This document shows, piece by piece, positions 6,540 through 13,711 of a stretch of DNA of 21,023 nucleotides; within the stretch, counting starts at the first letter, position 1; every line of letters starts with the position of its first letter. The DNA comes from CAMEON01 sp045577755 (GTDB taxonomy: Bacteria > Bacillota > Clostridia > Oscillospirales > CAG-272), in NCBI GenBank assembly GCA_045577755.1, contig JAZNJA010000080.1:1-21023 (forward strand). Reading direction: 5' to 3'. The notes beneath the pieces were generated by a model. That model did no database searches. It was not told where the DNA came from and saw nothing but the letters and a program-made list of their open reading frames with translations. A program made the translations under genes and the position numbers.

Positions 6540-9500
6540 ATGGCTGAAACCAATACCCGCAAGAAGACCGCATCCACCCCGCAAAAGAAAAGCGGGAGCG
6601 CCGCCTCCGCAAGGAAGCAGTCGGTGACCTCTGCCACGGCCGCTTCCGGAAAGCCCGCCGGCTCCAAGTCCAAGAAGCCCGCGAAATCCGCCGCCACCAA
6701 AAAGACCACCGCCGCCGCCAAAAAGACGCCGCCCAAAAAGGCACCCCGGAAGAATCAGAAGGACCCGAGACAGGTGGCTGCCGAAACTCCTCGCAGAAGC
6801 ACGTTCGCCGAGCAGTATATGTCCTACATACTCATCGCCATTGGTCTGTTCCTGGCCGTTTGCTTCATTCTCAACGCGGTGGTAGACGCCAAGACCGCTG
6901 CCGACCACCCCATGGGACCTGTGGGCTACTACATCTGCCATTTCCTGTTCGGCTGCTTCGGCTGGACAGGCTACCTCATCCCTCTGGTGCTGCTCAATCT
7001 GGCTATCTTCTGGCGGCAGTACTGGCAGGAGCGGCTACTGCCCATCAAGATCATTCTGTCGGTGATCCTGATGGTGCTGATCTCTGCCGTGATCCACGTG
7101 GGCGTCTGCGCCTCCAACAAGGCCATGGCCCAGGTGTATGACGTCGCCTATCTTTACCGCACCGGCTCCGCCTTTGAGAGCGGCGGTGTTGTGGGCGGTC
7201 TGGTGGGCTATGCCCTGAATCTGGGACTGCGCCTCCCCGGCACCATCGTGCTGGCGGTCGTGACGCTGCCCCTGGTGGTCATGTGCTTGGTGGGCGTGAC
7301 CCCCGCGTCGGTGTTCAGTAAGCTTCGTGCCTCCTACAAGAAGAGCCGCGAGCAGGCCGCCGAGGACCGCGCCATCCGCGAGGAGGAAAAGGCCGCCCGC
7401 GAGGAGGAGAAGTCCGCCCGCGAGGCCGAGCGCCGGAAGGAGAGCGCCGAGGAGAGCTACCGCGCCCGCCGCGCCCGTCTGGCCGCCGAGGCCGAGGCCG
7501 AAGCCGCCAAGAAGGCGGACACCTCCAAGAAGAACGAGACCCCCAAGAAGGCGGACCAGCCGATGGCAGATCCCCATACCGCCGAGCACCGCAAGGCCAG
7601 TTTGGATCTGGAAACGGGGGAGATCATCGAGGAGGATATCCCCGTAGCCGAGCCCGCCCCCGCTGAGAGTAAAAAGCTCCGTAAGCGCGGCACCCCCGCC
7701 CCCGTGGCGGCGGATGAGGCCCAGCTGGAGATCGAGATCGAGGAGGAAGAGGCACCTCTGCCCCTGTACGAGCCCCCCGTGCCCAAGGAGGAGATCCCCG
7801 AGGCTCCCCAAGAAGCTCCCGCTCCCTCTCCCGAGGCGTACCCCTCGGAGGACGACGACGACGATCTCGACTGGGACAAGGACTACTACGACCCGAACAG
7901 CCTTCTCGAAGAGGAGGACCGCTACAACGGCGAGGCGGATACGATGGACGTGGATTTCGCCGACGACCTGCCTCCCGAGGAGGAGGCTCCCTCCTCCCCT
8001 TCTGCCGATACCGTGACCTTGACCGCCTCCGAGACGGTCGCCGCGCTGTCGGTTCCCGTCAAGGAGGAGGATCCTGCCTCCGAGACTGCCCCCGCCGAGA
8101 CCGTTTTCGCTGATACTGCCCCCGCGCAGGATCCCGCCGGCGGCCATTACGAGGTGGTGACCGCTGCTGAGGAGGATCCCATCGCTGCCAAGCCCGTCGA
8201 TACCCTGACCGTCCGCATCCTCAAGCAGGAGACCGCCGCCGTTGCCGAGGCGGGGCTTTCCGAGGAGGAGGTGGTCATTTCCACCGCACACACGGCAGAA
8301 GAGCTTCCCGCCGAGCCCCCCCGCGAGTACGTGTTCCCCCCTGTGGATCTTCTGACCAAGGGAAGCTCCCGCTACGAGGCCAACGACGCTGAGATCGCCG
8401 AGAACACCCGCACCCTCAGAGAGGTGCTGGAGAGCTTCCATATCGGTGTCAAGGAGATCTCCTGCTCCTGCGGCCCCACCATCACCCGCTTTGAGGTCAA
8501 ACCCGAATCGGGTGTCCGCGTCCGCTCCATCGCCAACCTGGTGGACGACATCGCTATGGGCCTGGCCAAGGCCGGCGTGCGTATCGAGGCCCCCATCCCC
8601 GGTAAGCCCGCCGTGGGTATCGAGGTGCCCAATGCCGAGCCTGCCACCGTGTACTTCCGCAATATTCTGGAGACCCCCGAGTTCCGTAACCACAAGAGCC
8701 GCATCGCCGCCTGTCTGGGCGCCGACGTGTCGGGCCGCCCCGTGATCCTGGATATCAACAAGATGCCCCACCTGCTGGTGGCAGGTACCACCGGTTCGGG
8801 TAAGTCGGTCTGCATCAACTCCATCATCATGAGTATCCTCTATAAGGCCAAGCCCGACGAGGTCAAGCTCATCCTCATCGACCCCAAGAAGGTGGAGTTC
8901 GCCGTCTACCGCGATCTGCCTCACCTGTACTGCCCCCTCATCAGCGACCCCAAAAAGGCCGCCGGTGCCCTGAACTCCGCCGTCAACGAGATGGAGCGCC
9001 GCTTTGGCCTCATTGAGGAGGTGGGCGTGCGCAACGTGGCCGGCTATAACGAGGTCACCGCGGGCGATCCCGAGCGGCCTCCCCTGCCCCAGATGGTCAT
9101 CATCATCGACGAGCTGGCCGACCTCATGATGACCGCCTCCAACGAGGTGGAGACCGCCATCTGCCGTCTGGCTCAGAAGGCAAGAGCCGCGGGTATTCAC
9201 TTGATTCTGGGTACCCAGCGTCCCTCCACCGATGTCATCACGGGTCTGATTAAGGCCAACATCCCCTCCCGTATCGCCTTCACCGTCACCCAGCAGATCG
9301 ACTCCCGTATCATCATTGACTCGGTGGGCGCGGAAAAGCTCATCGGACGGGGCGATATGCTCTACTCTCCCGTAGGCACCACCAAGCCCATGCGCGTGCA
9401 GGGTACCTTCGTCAGCGACGGCGAGGTGGAGCGCGTGGTGACCTTCATCAAGGAGCATAACGAAAAGGGCGTGTTCGACGAATCCTTCACCCGTCAGATC

Positions 9501-9863
9501 GAAATCGAGGCCGCCAAGTGCGGTATGGGCAAGAAGAAGGGCGAGCAGATGTCCATCGATGACTTTGACGGCCTGGGCGGCGACCGCAAGGACAGCGAGG
9601 ATCCCAAGTTCTGGGAGGCCCTGGACGTGGCCGCCGGCAAGGACAAGATCGGTACCTCGGCTCTCCAGAGAGCCCTCAACCTGGGCTACGGCCGCGCGGC
9701 CAAGATCATTGACCGCATGGAGGAGCTGGGCTTCGTCGGCCCTGACCCCGGTACGAAGCAGGGTCGAAAGGTCTACATCACCAAGCAGGATCTCATCGAG
9801 TACAAGATCAACGGCCTTCCCGGCTCCTCCGAGGAGGATGAGGACGGGGACGGCGAGCTTTGA
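6540..9863 (+). CDS. ftsK: DNA translocase FtsK/SpoIIIE
   Basis: This hexameric ATPase pumps chromosomal DNA through the division or sporulation septum. The 1107-residue protein has a Lys/Ala/Pro-rich tail (1-77), membrane segments at about 94-115, 135-158, 168-190 and 215-252, then a low-complexity Ala/Pro/Glu linker with a patch of five Asp (about 270-605). The motor follows: Walker A GTTGSGKS at 749-756, Walker B VIIIDEL ending at D857-E858, and LGTQRPSTDVITGLIKANIP after it. The gamma winged helix (about 1040-1090, ALQRALNLGYGRAAKIIDRM) reads KOPS/SRS-type orientation sequences. ATG 6540 has AGGAGGAG nine bases upstream. At 1107 residues it is longer than B. subtilis SpoIIIE (about 790), mainly because of the linker and tail. 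It is monocistronic. Confidence 0.97.
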   Translation: MAETNTRKKTASTPQKKSGSAASARKQSVTSATAASGKPAGSKSKKPAKSAATKKTTAAAKKTPPKKAPRKNQKDPRQVAAETPRRSTFAEQYMSYILIAIGLFLAVCFILNAVVDAKTAADHPMGPVGYYICHFLFGCFGWTGYLIPLVLLNLAIFWRQYWQERLLPIKIILSVILMVLISAVIHVGVCASNKAMAQVYDVAYLYRTGSAFESGGVVGGLVGYALNLGLRLPGTIVLAVVTLPLVVMCLVGVTPASVFSKLRASYKKSREQAAEDRAIREEEKAAREEEKSAREAERRKESAEESYRARRARLAAEAEAEAAKKADTSKKNETPKKADQPMADPHTAEHRKASLDLETGEIIEEDIPVAEPAPAESKKLRKRGTPAPVAADEAQLEIEIEEEEAPLPLYEPPVPKEEIPEAPQEAPAPSPEAYPSEDDDDDLDWDKDYYDPNSLLEEEDRYNGEADTMDVDFADDLPPEEEAPSSPSADTVTLTASETVAALSVPVKEEDPASETAPAETVFADTAPAQDPAGGHYEVVTAAEEDPIAAKPVDTLTVRILKQETAAVAEAGLSEEEVVISTAHTAEELPAEPPREYVFPPVDLLTKGSSRYEANDAEIAENTRTLREVLESFHIGVKEISCSCGPTITRFEVKPESGVRVRSIANLVDDIAMGLAKAGVRIEAPIPGKPAVGIEVPNAEPATVYFRNILETPEFRNHKSRIAACLGADVSGRPVILDINKMPHLLVAGTTGSGKSVCINSIIMSILYKAKPDEVKLILIDPKKVEFAVYRDLPHLYCPLISDPKKAAGALNSAVNEMERRFGLIEEVGVRNVAGYNEVTAGDPERPPLPQMVIIIDELADLMMTASNEVETAICRLAQKARAAGIHLILGTQRPSTDVITGLIKANIPSRIAFTVTQQIDSRIIIDSVGAEKLIGRGDMLYSPVGTTKPMRVQGTFVSDGEVERVVTFIKEHNEKGVFDESFTRQIEIEAAKCGMGKKKGEQMSIDDFDGLGGDRKDSEDPKFWEALDVAAGKDKIGTSALQRALNLGYGRAAKIIDRMEELGFVGPDPGTKQGRKVYITKQDLIEYKINGLPGSSEEDEDGDGEL

Positions 9864-9902
9864 CCGCTACTCCGTCTGACCCATTCCCATCCATAAACCA
9901 AC

Positions 9903-9944
9903 GATTCCCGCGCCTTCGACCACTCGGTCAGGTTCGCGGGAATC
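9903..9944 (+). terminator. Large stem-loop downstream of ftsK
   Basis: GATTCCCGCG and CGCGGGAATC form a perfect 10-bp stem with an inner GACC/GGTC pairing. It is followed by ATTATA rather than a T-run, so termination may be inefficient or need a factor. It is placed correctly for the 3' end of ftsK. Confidence 0.6.
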
Positions 9945-10005
9945 ATTATACGGTCATATGTTAACAAATACTTCGCATACAGTTCACGGAAAGTTTAATG
10001 CCGTG

Positions 10006-10014
10006 TGCTATACT
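10006..10014 (+). promoter_or_regulatory. Extended -10 promoter of the propeller gene
   Basis: TGC-TATACT (10006-10014) is an extended -10 element. The only -35 candidate, TTCACG at 9983-9988, is 20 bases away and weak, as is common with extended -10 promoters. Transcription should start near 10021. Confidence 0.65.
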
Positions 10015-10020
10015 GAACAC

Positions 10021-10069
10021 ATGAGTCCCGCGTGGCTCTGAGCGGGACTCATACGCCCCCATAAGGGGA
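10021..10069 (+). promoter_or_regulatory. Two 5'-UTR hairpins of the propeller mRNA
   Basis: ATGAGTCCCGC (10021-10031) and GCGGGACTCAT (10042-10052) form a perfect 11-bp stem with a 10-nt loop, starting at the predicted first transcribed base. A second small hairpin with CCCC / GGGG arms occupies about 10056-10069. The ribosome site follows. The likely role is mRNA 5'-end protection. No T-run follows, so it is not a terminator. Confidence 0.6.
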
Positions 10070-10092
10070 GATCAAACAAAAGGAGAATCCAT

Positions 10093-11541
10093 ATGAAACG
10101 GTTTCTTTCCTGTCTTCTTCTGACGGCTCTGCTGATCACGACTGCCGTCGTGGGTACGTCTGCGATTTCCTCCGACGTGGACGCTGCCTCCTTCGCCGCG
10201 GCTGAGCTGCAGGCGATCTATGTCCAGTCGGGGGCGGATATCTATTCCGATCTGAACGAGGATTACTACGAGTTCTGGTGGGAGGATGAGGTCAGCGAGC
10301 TGGATAACTGGGCGCAGGCCTGCACCATCAATATGCGCGGCTTCGCCATGTCTGCGGACGGACGCTACCTGTATATGGGTCAGCTCAACGGCGGCAGCGG
10401 CGTGCGCGGCGTGGTGGTCTATGACACCGAGAAATGCGTCGTCACCGACCTGTACTACCACTATGACGGCGAGGCCGGAGACCCCGGCAATCCCTTCTCC
10501 TATGCCAAGGGCATCGCCGCCGATGATCGCGGCTACGTGTACGTGGGCTTTGCCTTCTCCAAGAACTACAACGTGGTCAACCTGGGCATTGCTCAGCAGA
10601 AGGACGACGGTACCCTGGAGGAGGTCGCGCTGAAGGCGGCCTACGAGTTCGGTGAGCCCGGTGACGAGGGCGGCATCCACGTGGGTGTCAACGGCGTGGA
10701 CGTAGCTAAGGTGGGCGACAAGTACTACTGCTACGTCATGGTCAACTATGACTACGACGCTCTGTACTGCTTTGACGTCACCGACCCCACCTCTCCCAAG
10801 CTGAACAAGGACTTTGGCGAGGGCGGCTGCATCGATTTCTCCCGGGGGACGGTCGCGGGCAGCGGTTTTACCCTCAAGGAAGGTCAGTACATGGACGTGG
10901 ATGACGACGGTACCATCTGGTTGGTGGTCAACGCCAACGAGGGAACCGACGGCATCATGAAGATCGCCCCCGATGGCTCGGCCTGCGTGGAGGTAGTGGA
11001 GCTCAAGGGTGTTTACTGCGTGGAGCATGAGGGCGGCTTCCTGCTTTGCGGTCTGAAGGACGGCTCCGCGGTGCAGGTGCTGGACGACGCCTCCTACGAG
11101 ACTCTGGCGACCGTTCCCCTGACCGCCGATTACGGCGACCGCGTCACCCGGATCCTGGTTATCAACGACGTTCTGTTCGTGGCCGACGCAGGGAACGATA
11201 CCACCGACTTCAACGCGGTCCACGCCGCTCCCCTTTCCCCCGAGGGACAGGATTTCTTTGACCGTCTGGTGGCCAACCTGAGCGGAGAGAGCGAGGAGAC
11301 CGAGGGCGGCGCAACCGAGGCCCCCACTGAGGCGCCCACTGAGACCGAAGCCCCCACCGAGGTCCCCGCCGGAACCGAGGCTCCCGCCGAGACTGACGGC
11401 GAGACCCCCACCGAGGCTCCCGCCACCGAGGCACCCGACGAGACTAAGCCCTCTGAGAAGGGCTGCGGTTCCACCGTTGCCTTCGCCGCCGTGGCGCTCC
11501 TGACGGCCGCCGCTGCCTTCGTGGCGCGCAAAAAGGACTGA
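10093..11541 (+). CDS. Secreted beta-propeller-like protein with CGSTV C-terminal anchor signal
   Basis: This 482-residue exported protein has a signal peptide (residues 1-24, MKRFLSCLLLTALLITTAVV, cleavage near TSA-IS). Residues 70-395 contain repeated beta motifs such as RGFAMSADGRYLYMGQLNGG, AKGIAADDRGYVYVGF and QYMDVDDDGTIWLVV, typical of NHL/SMP-30-like propellers. A Thr/Glu/Ala/Pro linker with TEAPTEAP repeats (about 405-450) follows. The C-terminus is a tripartite signal: EKGCGSTV with Cys458, a hydrophobic stretch, then ARKKD. It therefore probably ends at the outer face of the membrane or in the wall. The same tail ends the protein at 13712-15364. The ATG has AAAGGAG seven bases upstream. 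It precedes the Lgt-like/CPBP operon but is separated from it by a terminator. The ligand is unknown. Confidence 0.85.
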   Translation: MKRFLSCLLLTALLITTAVVGTSAISSDVDAASFAAAELQAIYVQSGADIYSDLNEDYYEFWWEDEVSELDNWAQACTINMRGFAMSADGRYLYMGQLNGGSGVRGVVVYDTEKCVVTDLYYHYDGEAGDPGNPFSYAKGIAADDRGYVYVGFAFSKNYNVVNLGIAQQKDDGTLEEVALKAAYEFGEPGDEGGIHVGVNGVDVAKVGDKYYCYVMVNYDYDALYCFDVTDPTSPKLNKDFGEGGCIDFSRGTVAGSGFTLKEGQYMDVDDDGTIWLVVNANEGTDGIMKIAPDGSACVEVVELKGVYCVEHEGGFLLCGLKDGSAVQVLDDASYETLATVPLTADYGDRVTRILVINDVLFVADAGNDTTDFNAVHAAPLSPEGQDFFDRLVANLSGESEETEGGATEAPTEAPTETEAPTEVPAGTEAPAETDGETPTEAPATEAPDETKPSEKGCGSTVAFAAVALLTAAAAFVARKKD

Positions 11542-11571
11542 TCCACCGGGGGATCCCCCAAAAAAGCTGAG

Positions 11572-11610
11572 AAAACCGAGGGAGACGGCACAGTTTCCCT
11601 CGGTTTTTTT
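11572..11610 (+). terminator. Intrinsic terminator of the propeller gene
   Basis: ACCGAGGGA (11575-11583) pairs with TCCCTCGGT (11596-11604), followed by seven T in all. A short GGGGG/CCCCC palindrome with a following A-run lies just upstream, at about 11548-11560. Confidence 0.9.
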
Positions 11611-11643
11611 CAAAATAGTCAACGTGTGTTCATAATCATGCGG

Positions 11644-11649
11644 TATAAT
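11644..11649 (+). promoter_or_regulatory. -10 box of the Lgt-like/CPBP operon
   Basis: A perfect TATAAT lies 33 bases before the ATG at 11683. No good -35 is visible at 16-19 bases (TCAACG at 19 bases is the nearest), so activation by a regulator is possible. Confidence 0.55.
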
Positions 11650-11682
11650 AGAGGCATACATTCCAGACACAAGGAGGCTTCC

Positions 11683-12558
11683 ATGTACCCTTACGAAATA
11701 TTCCTCGGCATGGATCTCTATTCCATTCTCATTGCCGTGGGCGTTGTGCTTTGTATGCTGTTCATCCGCCTGCAGGCCGATTGGCGGGGGCTGAGGGCTA
11801 AGCTCCAGAACCTGTACCTGATCAATACCATCGCCGCCGTGGTGCTGGGCTACGGCTCCGCGGTGCTGTTCCAGGCCTTTTACAATTACATGGCCCGCGG
11901 CACCTTTGAGATCACCAACAGCACGGGCTCCACCTTCTATGGCGGACTCATCGGCGGTACCGCCATGTTCATCCTCATCTACCTGGTCGTGGGTCATTTC
12001 CTGTTCAAGGACAAGTACCATATCCCCCACCTTCGCACCGCCTCGGACATAGCCCCTGCCTGCATTACCGTAGCCCATGGCTTTGGACGCCTGGGCTGCC
12101 TCATGGCGGGATGCTGCTACGGCGCGAAGTGCGACGCCTGGTACGGCATCAAGATGGTGCATCTGGGCTACAAGGTGGTGCCCGTTCAGCTCTTTGAGGC
12201 TCTGTACCTCTTTGCCCTGTCGGGAATCTTCCTGTTCATGTTCAAGAAGGGCAAGAAGTATCTCATGCCCGCCTACATGATGGCCTACGCCGTTTGGCGC
12301 TTCATCGCCGAGATCCTGCGGAACGACTACCGCGGCGCTACCATCGTGGACTTTCTGACCCCCTCCCAGTTCATCTCGGTCCTGCTGTTAGCGGGCGGAC
12401 TGGTCCTTTTGGCCATCGAGCTGTACGTGGATAACCGCAAGGCCAAGGCGGCCGAGGGCATCGCCCCTGTAGCGGACGGGGAAGCACCCGCCAAGGCGGC
12501 CGAGAAAGCCGAGCCCGTGACTCCCACCGAGACCCCCGAAGGAGAGGCCCATGAATAA
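11683..12558 (+). CDS. Prolipoprotein diacylglyceryl transferase (Lgt) family protein, diverged
   Basis: This 291-residue polytopic membrane protein has the Lgt fold signatures in order: STFYGGLIGG (83-92), HGFGRLGCLMAGCCYG (132-147), VPVQLFEAL (166-174) and WRFIAEILRND (205-215). Arg206 and Glu210 match conserved Lgt residues. Canonical Lgt moves diacylglycerol from phosphatidylglycerol to the lipobox Cys. Here the usual GR.GN motif reads GRLGC, with a Cys-rich continuation, as in a Firmicutes paralogue group. The enzyme may therefore act on another acceptor. The C-terminal 40 residues are an Ala/Glu/Pro tail. The ATG at 11683 has AAGGAGG at five bases; the earlier ATG at 11626 lacks one. 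The stop overlaps the CPBP gene start by 8 bp, so the two proteins are probably made together. Confidence 0.85.
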   Translation: MYPYEIFLGMDLYSILIAVGVVLCMLFIRLQADWRGLRAKLQNLYLINTIAAVVLGYGSAVLFQAFYNYMARGTFEITNSTGSTFYGGLIGGTAMFILIYLVVGHFLFKDKYHIPHLRTASDIAPACITVAHGFGRLGCLMAGCCYGAKCDAWYGIKMVHLGYKVVPVQLFEALYLFALSGIFLFMFKKGKKYLMPAYMMAYAVWRFIAEILRNDYRGATIVDFLTPSQFISVLLLAGGLVLLAIELYVDNRKAKAAEGIAPVADGEAPAKAAEKAEPVTPTETPEGEAHE

Positions 12559-13516
12559 TCAACCCATGGAGCCTATGATTGAAGTCCCTTCTTCTTCTAC
12601 CGTCACGACTAAGCGTCATGGATACATTTCCCGTAAGGTCTGCTTGATAGTGGTTTTTGCTGCTGCTCCCGTTTTGTTATGGTTAGAACTTCCCTCTGTC
12701 ATTGCCGCTTTGCGGGGTTATGATGCCGTTGTCTCGTTTTTAGAAAAAATCAAACCGGTTTTTACGGACGACCCCATCCTGGCGCCCCTCATCAACATGA
12801 CCCTCACCCGCCTCATCGGGGCGGCGGTGTTTCTCGCGCTGCTTCTCAACGAGGGCTATCGGGTGCTGAATCCCTTCCAAAAGCCCTTTTTGAAGTCCTT
12901 GCTCTTCGCTCTGCCTCCGTTTCTGGTGGTGGTGAACAATATGCCCATCCTCTCCATGATCTGGGGAGACGCTTACCTGGTCCATAAAGCCCCCGTGTAC
13001 CTGATCTGGTTCGCCGCCGAGTGCCTGGCCATCGGGCTATTCGAGGAGCTGGCCTTCCGCGGGGTGATCTTCCTCATGTTCGCCGAGAAGCGGTATGCCA
13101 CCCGCAAGGGGCTTTTCTGGAGCCTCATCCTCACCTCAGCCGTTTTCGGAGGAGTGCATCTCATCAACGTTCTCATGGGCGCGGGGATCGGGGCGGTCAT
13201 CCTCCAGATCGGTTACTCTTTCCTGATCGGTGCCATGTGTGCCGTCGTGTTGCTGCGGACCCGCAACGTCTGGATCTGCGTGTTGCTCCACGCCATTTAC
13301 GACTTCTGCGGTACCCTGGTGCCGACCCTGGGCGGAGGCACCTGGTGGGATACACCCACCGTGGTATTTACCGCGGTGCTGGCGGTGGCCACGGCGATAT
13401 ACCTGATATGGCAGTTTTTCCGCCTGGATCTTACCCAAGTAGGGGAGATCTACCGCGGAGCTCCTCCCGCCGAGTCGGCCGCCCCCGCGTCGGATAGCCC
13501 CCCCGCCGACCTCTGA
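12551..13516 (+). CDS. CPBP family intramembrane protease, candidate sorting enzyme
   Basis: This 321-residue membrane protein has about eight hydrophobic segments. The motifs are E165-E166-L-A-F-R170-G, F199-G-G-V-H203 and H247-A-I-Y-D251, all active-site positions of CPBP/Rce1-type glutamic proteases. It overlaps the Lgt-like gene by 8 bp and has AAGGAG six bases upstream. It sits between two genes whose products end in a Cys-containing CGSTV tail, the context expected of a myxosortase-like sorting protease (inference). Oddly, the first ~75 codons (to about 12770) have 43-50% GC and T-ending codons, against about 68% GC in the sampled stretch just downstream. The C-terminus is Pro/Ala/Ser-rich (PPAESAAPASDSPPADL). 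It is followed by a strong terminator. Confidence 0.88.
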   Translation: MNNQPMEPMIEVPSSSTVTTKRHGYISRKVCLIVVFAAAPVLLWLELPSVIAALRGYDAVVSFLEKIKPVFTDDPILAPLINMTLTRLIGAAVFLALLLNEGYRVLNPFQKPFLKSLLFALPPFLVVVNNMPILSMIWGDAYLVHKAPVYLIWFAAECLAIGLFEELAFRGVIFLMFAEKRYATRKGLFWSLILTSAVFGGVHLINVLMGAGIGAVILQIGYSFLIGAMCAVVLLRTRNVWICVLLHAIYDFCGTLVPTLGGGTWWDTPTVVFTAVLAVATAIYLIWQFFRLDLTQVGEIYRGAPPAESAAPASDSPPADL

Positions 13517-13545
13517 AGCATACACGCCCACCTCGCCCCCCGGTA

Positions 13546-13575
13546 AGACTCGCCCGTCCGGGCGAGTCTTTTTTT
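13546..13575 (+). terminator. Intrinsic terminator of the Lgt-like/CPBP operon
   Basis: AGACTCGCCC and GGGCGAGTCT form a perfect 10-bp stem with loop GTCC, followed by a T-run. Confidence 0.95.
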
Positions 13576-13665
13576 GGGCTAAAGAGCTCCGCCGAGGGGA
13601 TCCTGACCGAGGAAACGGGCTCTGCTCCTTGCCCCCCAAAAAGCCGTGCCTCTGAGGGCATCCGC

Positions 13666-13695
13666 GAAAAAACGCCACCCCGCGAGGGGTGGCGT
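13666..13695 (-). terminator. Intrinsic terminator of the CBM9-like gene
   Basis: ACGCCACCCC (13672-13681) pairs with GGGGTGGCGT (13686-13695). On the minus strand a run of T follows. It lies close after the stop codon at 13712. Confidence 0.93.
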
Positions 13696-13711
13696 CCGTA
13701 TGCGGAATGGG

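Noticed and set aside
7035..9458. 807-codon open frame antisense to ftsK
   Set aside because: It mirrors the GC-rich codon pattern of ftsK, has Gly/His/Leu/Asp-rich low-complexity translation and no ribosome site.
11290..11460. TEAP-coding repeats as a tandem DNA repeat or CRISPR
   Set aside because: The units are short, degenerate and in frame; they encode a surface-protein linker. No CRISPR array is seen in the window.
10072..12162. 696-codon minus-strand open frame over the propeller and Lgt-like genes
   Set aside because: It crosses promoters and terminators of two well-supported plus-strand genes and has no recognisable domain.
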